Shown piece after piece: positions 4,445 to 5,638 of a stretch of DNA of 5,638 nt (within the stretch, counting starts at the first letter, position 1; each line of letters begins with the position of its first letter). The DNA comes from an uncultured Phycisphaerales bacterium (GTDB lineage: Bacteria; Planctomycetota; Phycisphaerae; Phycisphaerales; UBA1924). The notes beneath the pieces were generated by a model. The model was not told the DNA's origin and searched no databases. It saw only the letters and a program-made list of their open reading frames with translations. The translations under genes were made by a program, and so were the position numbers. Location of the stretch: positions 1-5,638 of the forward strand of contig CALFMQ010000480.1 in the NCBI GenBank assembly GCA_937879825.1, read 5' to 3'.

Positions 4445-5638
4445 ATGATCGGGCGCTGGCTCGCGGTGTGCGCGTTGGTTGTCGGTTCGGTTGCTGCGGG
4501 GTCGCACGCGCAGGTATTGATGACCAAGAGCATCGCGGCGCCGCCGAGCGATGTTTTGAGCGGGGTGGTGCGGCGACCGGTCGCGTCGACGACGGGGGTG
4601 AGTTCGCGGTGCGCGCGGTATCCGATCGAGCTGGAGCGCAGCGCCGACGGCGTGTGGCGGGCGTCGGTGGGTTTCTACGTGGGGGATCCGGCGACGGCGC
4701 GGTTGATGATCGTGTCGCCGGAGGCGGGGGCGTGGGATGCGCGGGTGCGGTTTGCCGACGCGGATGTGATCGCGCTGGATGATGGAGCCGAGTTGGATGC
4801 GCGGGTGAAGCGGCATCACGGGCAGTACGGGATCGAGGGGGTGTTGGATCCGGCGACGATGTACGAGATCGAGGGCGCGAGCCGCGAGAAGTGGACGCTT
4901 GAGGTGAGCGCCGCGCGCGGCGGGGCGGGGGGCGTCGACGGGTATCTGCTGGTGACGAGCGATGAGCCGGTGGCGATGTACGCGTGGTCGTCGGGCGGGG
5001 TGGTGGGTGAGCCGATCGAGTTCTACGCGTGTCTTTATGACACGACGGATGGCGTGCACCTGCCGGGTGAGGCGATGCCGGCGGCGATCGAGGGGCGGCT
5101 GCTCGGAGAGATGACACGGTTCGGGACGGGGGATGCGGTGGATGTTGCGACGCGGTTTGATCCGGCGGTGGGCGAGCGGCGCGAGGTGTCGGGCGCGTTG
5201 GTGGTCGATACGCCGGGCGTGCATCGTTTCGAGGCGCGGATTGAGGCGGAGTTGGCGGACGGGCGGCGGGTGTCGCGCAGCGCGACGGTGCTGATTCCGG
5301 TTGTGGATGCGCGTGGGGAGATTGCGGGTGTGACGCCGCGTGCTGAGGGGGATGTGGTGGAGTTCGAGTTAGCGTTGCGCGGCGCGAAGTTGCCGGGGCA
5401 CTTCCGCGCGGGGGCGGAGTTGTGGGGGCGCGGGGAGCGGGGTGATGTGCCGATCGCGTGGATCGGCGGGATGGTGACGCCCGAATGGGATGAGAACGGG
5501 GAGCCGGGCGCGGCGCGTGTGTCGCTGGAGATGGACGCGGACTGGATCGGGCTGGCGGGGGCGCAGGGGGCGTATGAGCTGCGGAATGTGCGGTTCGAGG
5601 ACCCGGATTTGTATGTCGTGTTCGCGGAGCGGGGGCGG
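4445..5638 (+). CDS. Large exported beta-rich protein, possibly DUF4785-like (cut by right edge)
   Basis: The frame is open for all 398 codons to the window edge with no stop. The signal peptide is MIGRWLAVCALVVGSVAAGSHA (1-22, cleavage before Q23). The mature part is rich in alternating beta-strand patterns, typical of Ig-like or jelly-roll modules: about 60-130 (YPIELERSADGVWRASVGFYV), 150-200 (ending EFYACLYD), 215-285, and a last module from about 290. The last module includes FRAGAELWGRG, PIAWIGGMV and AYELRNVRFEDPD. These phrases resemble what I recall of DUF4785 (Ig-like) proteins; this is memory, not a search. There are two cysteines after the signal peptide (C56, C196), no catalytic motif and no anchor yet. 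Third codon positions are strongly G/C, as expected for a native gene. It follows the dockerin-protein gene by 25 bases and may be its partner on the cell surface. Confidence 0.88.
   Translation, partial: MIGRWLAVCALVVGSVAAGSHAQVLMTKSIAAPPSDVLSGVVRRPVASTTGVSSRCARYPIELERSADGVWRASVGFYVGDPATARLMIVSPEAGAWDARVRFADADVIALDDGAELDARVKRHHGQYGIEGVLDPATMYEIEGASREKWTLEVSAARGGAGGVDGYLLVTSDEPVAMYAWSSGGVVGEPIEFYACLYDTTDGVHLPGEAMPAAIEGRLLGEMTRFGTGDAVDVATRFDPAVGERREVSGALVVDTPGVHRFEARIEAELADGRRVSRSATVLIPVVDARGEIAGVTPRAEGDVVEFELALRGAKLPGHFRAGAELWGRGERGDVPIAWIGGMVTPEWDENGEPGAARVSLEMDADWIGLAGAQGAYELRNVRFEDPDLYVVFAERGR

Noticed and set aside
4438..4782. GTG-initiated plus-strand frame of 114 codons
   Set aside because: It is out of frame with the signal-peptide-bearing frame starting at 4445, which stays open to the window edge and has protein-like composition.
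3238..5224. Long minus-strand open frames (431, 381 and 346 codons)
   Set aside because: They lie opposite three well-supported plus-strand genes, are Arg/His/Pro/Ser-rich without domains, and arise from strong G/C at third positions on the plus strand.

Overview
The window looks like chromosomal DNA of a high-GC planctomycete, most likely class Phycisphaerae. The evidence is a PEP-CTERM-type C-terminal anchor (VPTPGA, hydrophobic stretch, RRRSR), a secreted protein ending in two dockerin-like DxANxDGxxDVDDLNxIL repeats, and a sigma factor whose long N-terminal part resembles those I recall from planctomycetes. The taxonomic call is an inference from these protein styles; there is no rRNA or other marker gene here.

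Layout: (1) 2-553, minus strand: the first 184 codons of a sigma-70 family RNA polymerase sigma factor, cut off by the left edge. (2) 554-990: a 437-base divergent control region with an AT-rich core near 755-820. The core holds a 7-1-7 inverted repeat of Fur/PerR-like shape, and the region has several stem-loops. (3) 991-1635, plus: a complete Mn-type superoxide dismutase with a GTG start, closed by a strong intrinsic terminator. (4) 1851-2504, plus: a secreted, PEP-CTERM-anchored protein with a laminin-B/carbohydrate-binding-like beta-sandwich, preceded by two tandem hairpins and closed by a second strong terminator. (5) 2618-3322, plus: a membrane-anchored WG-repeat protein, followed by a likely terminator. 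(6) 3439-4419 and 4445-5638 (runs off the right edge), plus: two exported proteins 25 bases apart, probably one transcript. The first has a GATase1-like alpha/beta domain plus tandem dockerin-like repeats; the second is a large secreted beta-rich protein of uncertain family, possibly DUF4785-like.

The plus-strand genes are mostly separated by their own terminators, so they look like neighbouring single-gene units rather than one pathway. The exception is the 3439/4445 pair. Sigma factor and superoxide dismutase are divergent and share one control region, which gives a possible stress-response link. Four of the five exported or cytosolic plus-strand genes are preceded by a similar TACAYTT-like element that could be their -10 box. 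No mobile element, CRISPR array, tRNA or rRNA was seen. I found no convincing novel multi-gene system. The best leads are the Fur/PerR-like palindrome near the dismutase and the exported dockerin-type pair.
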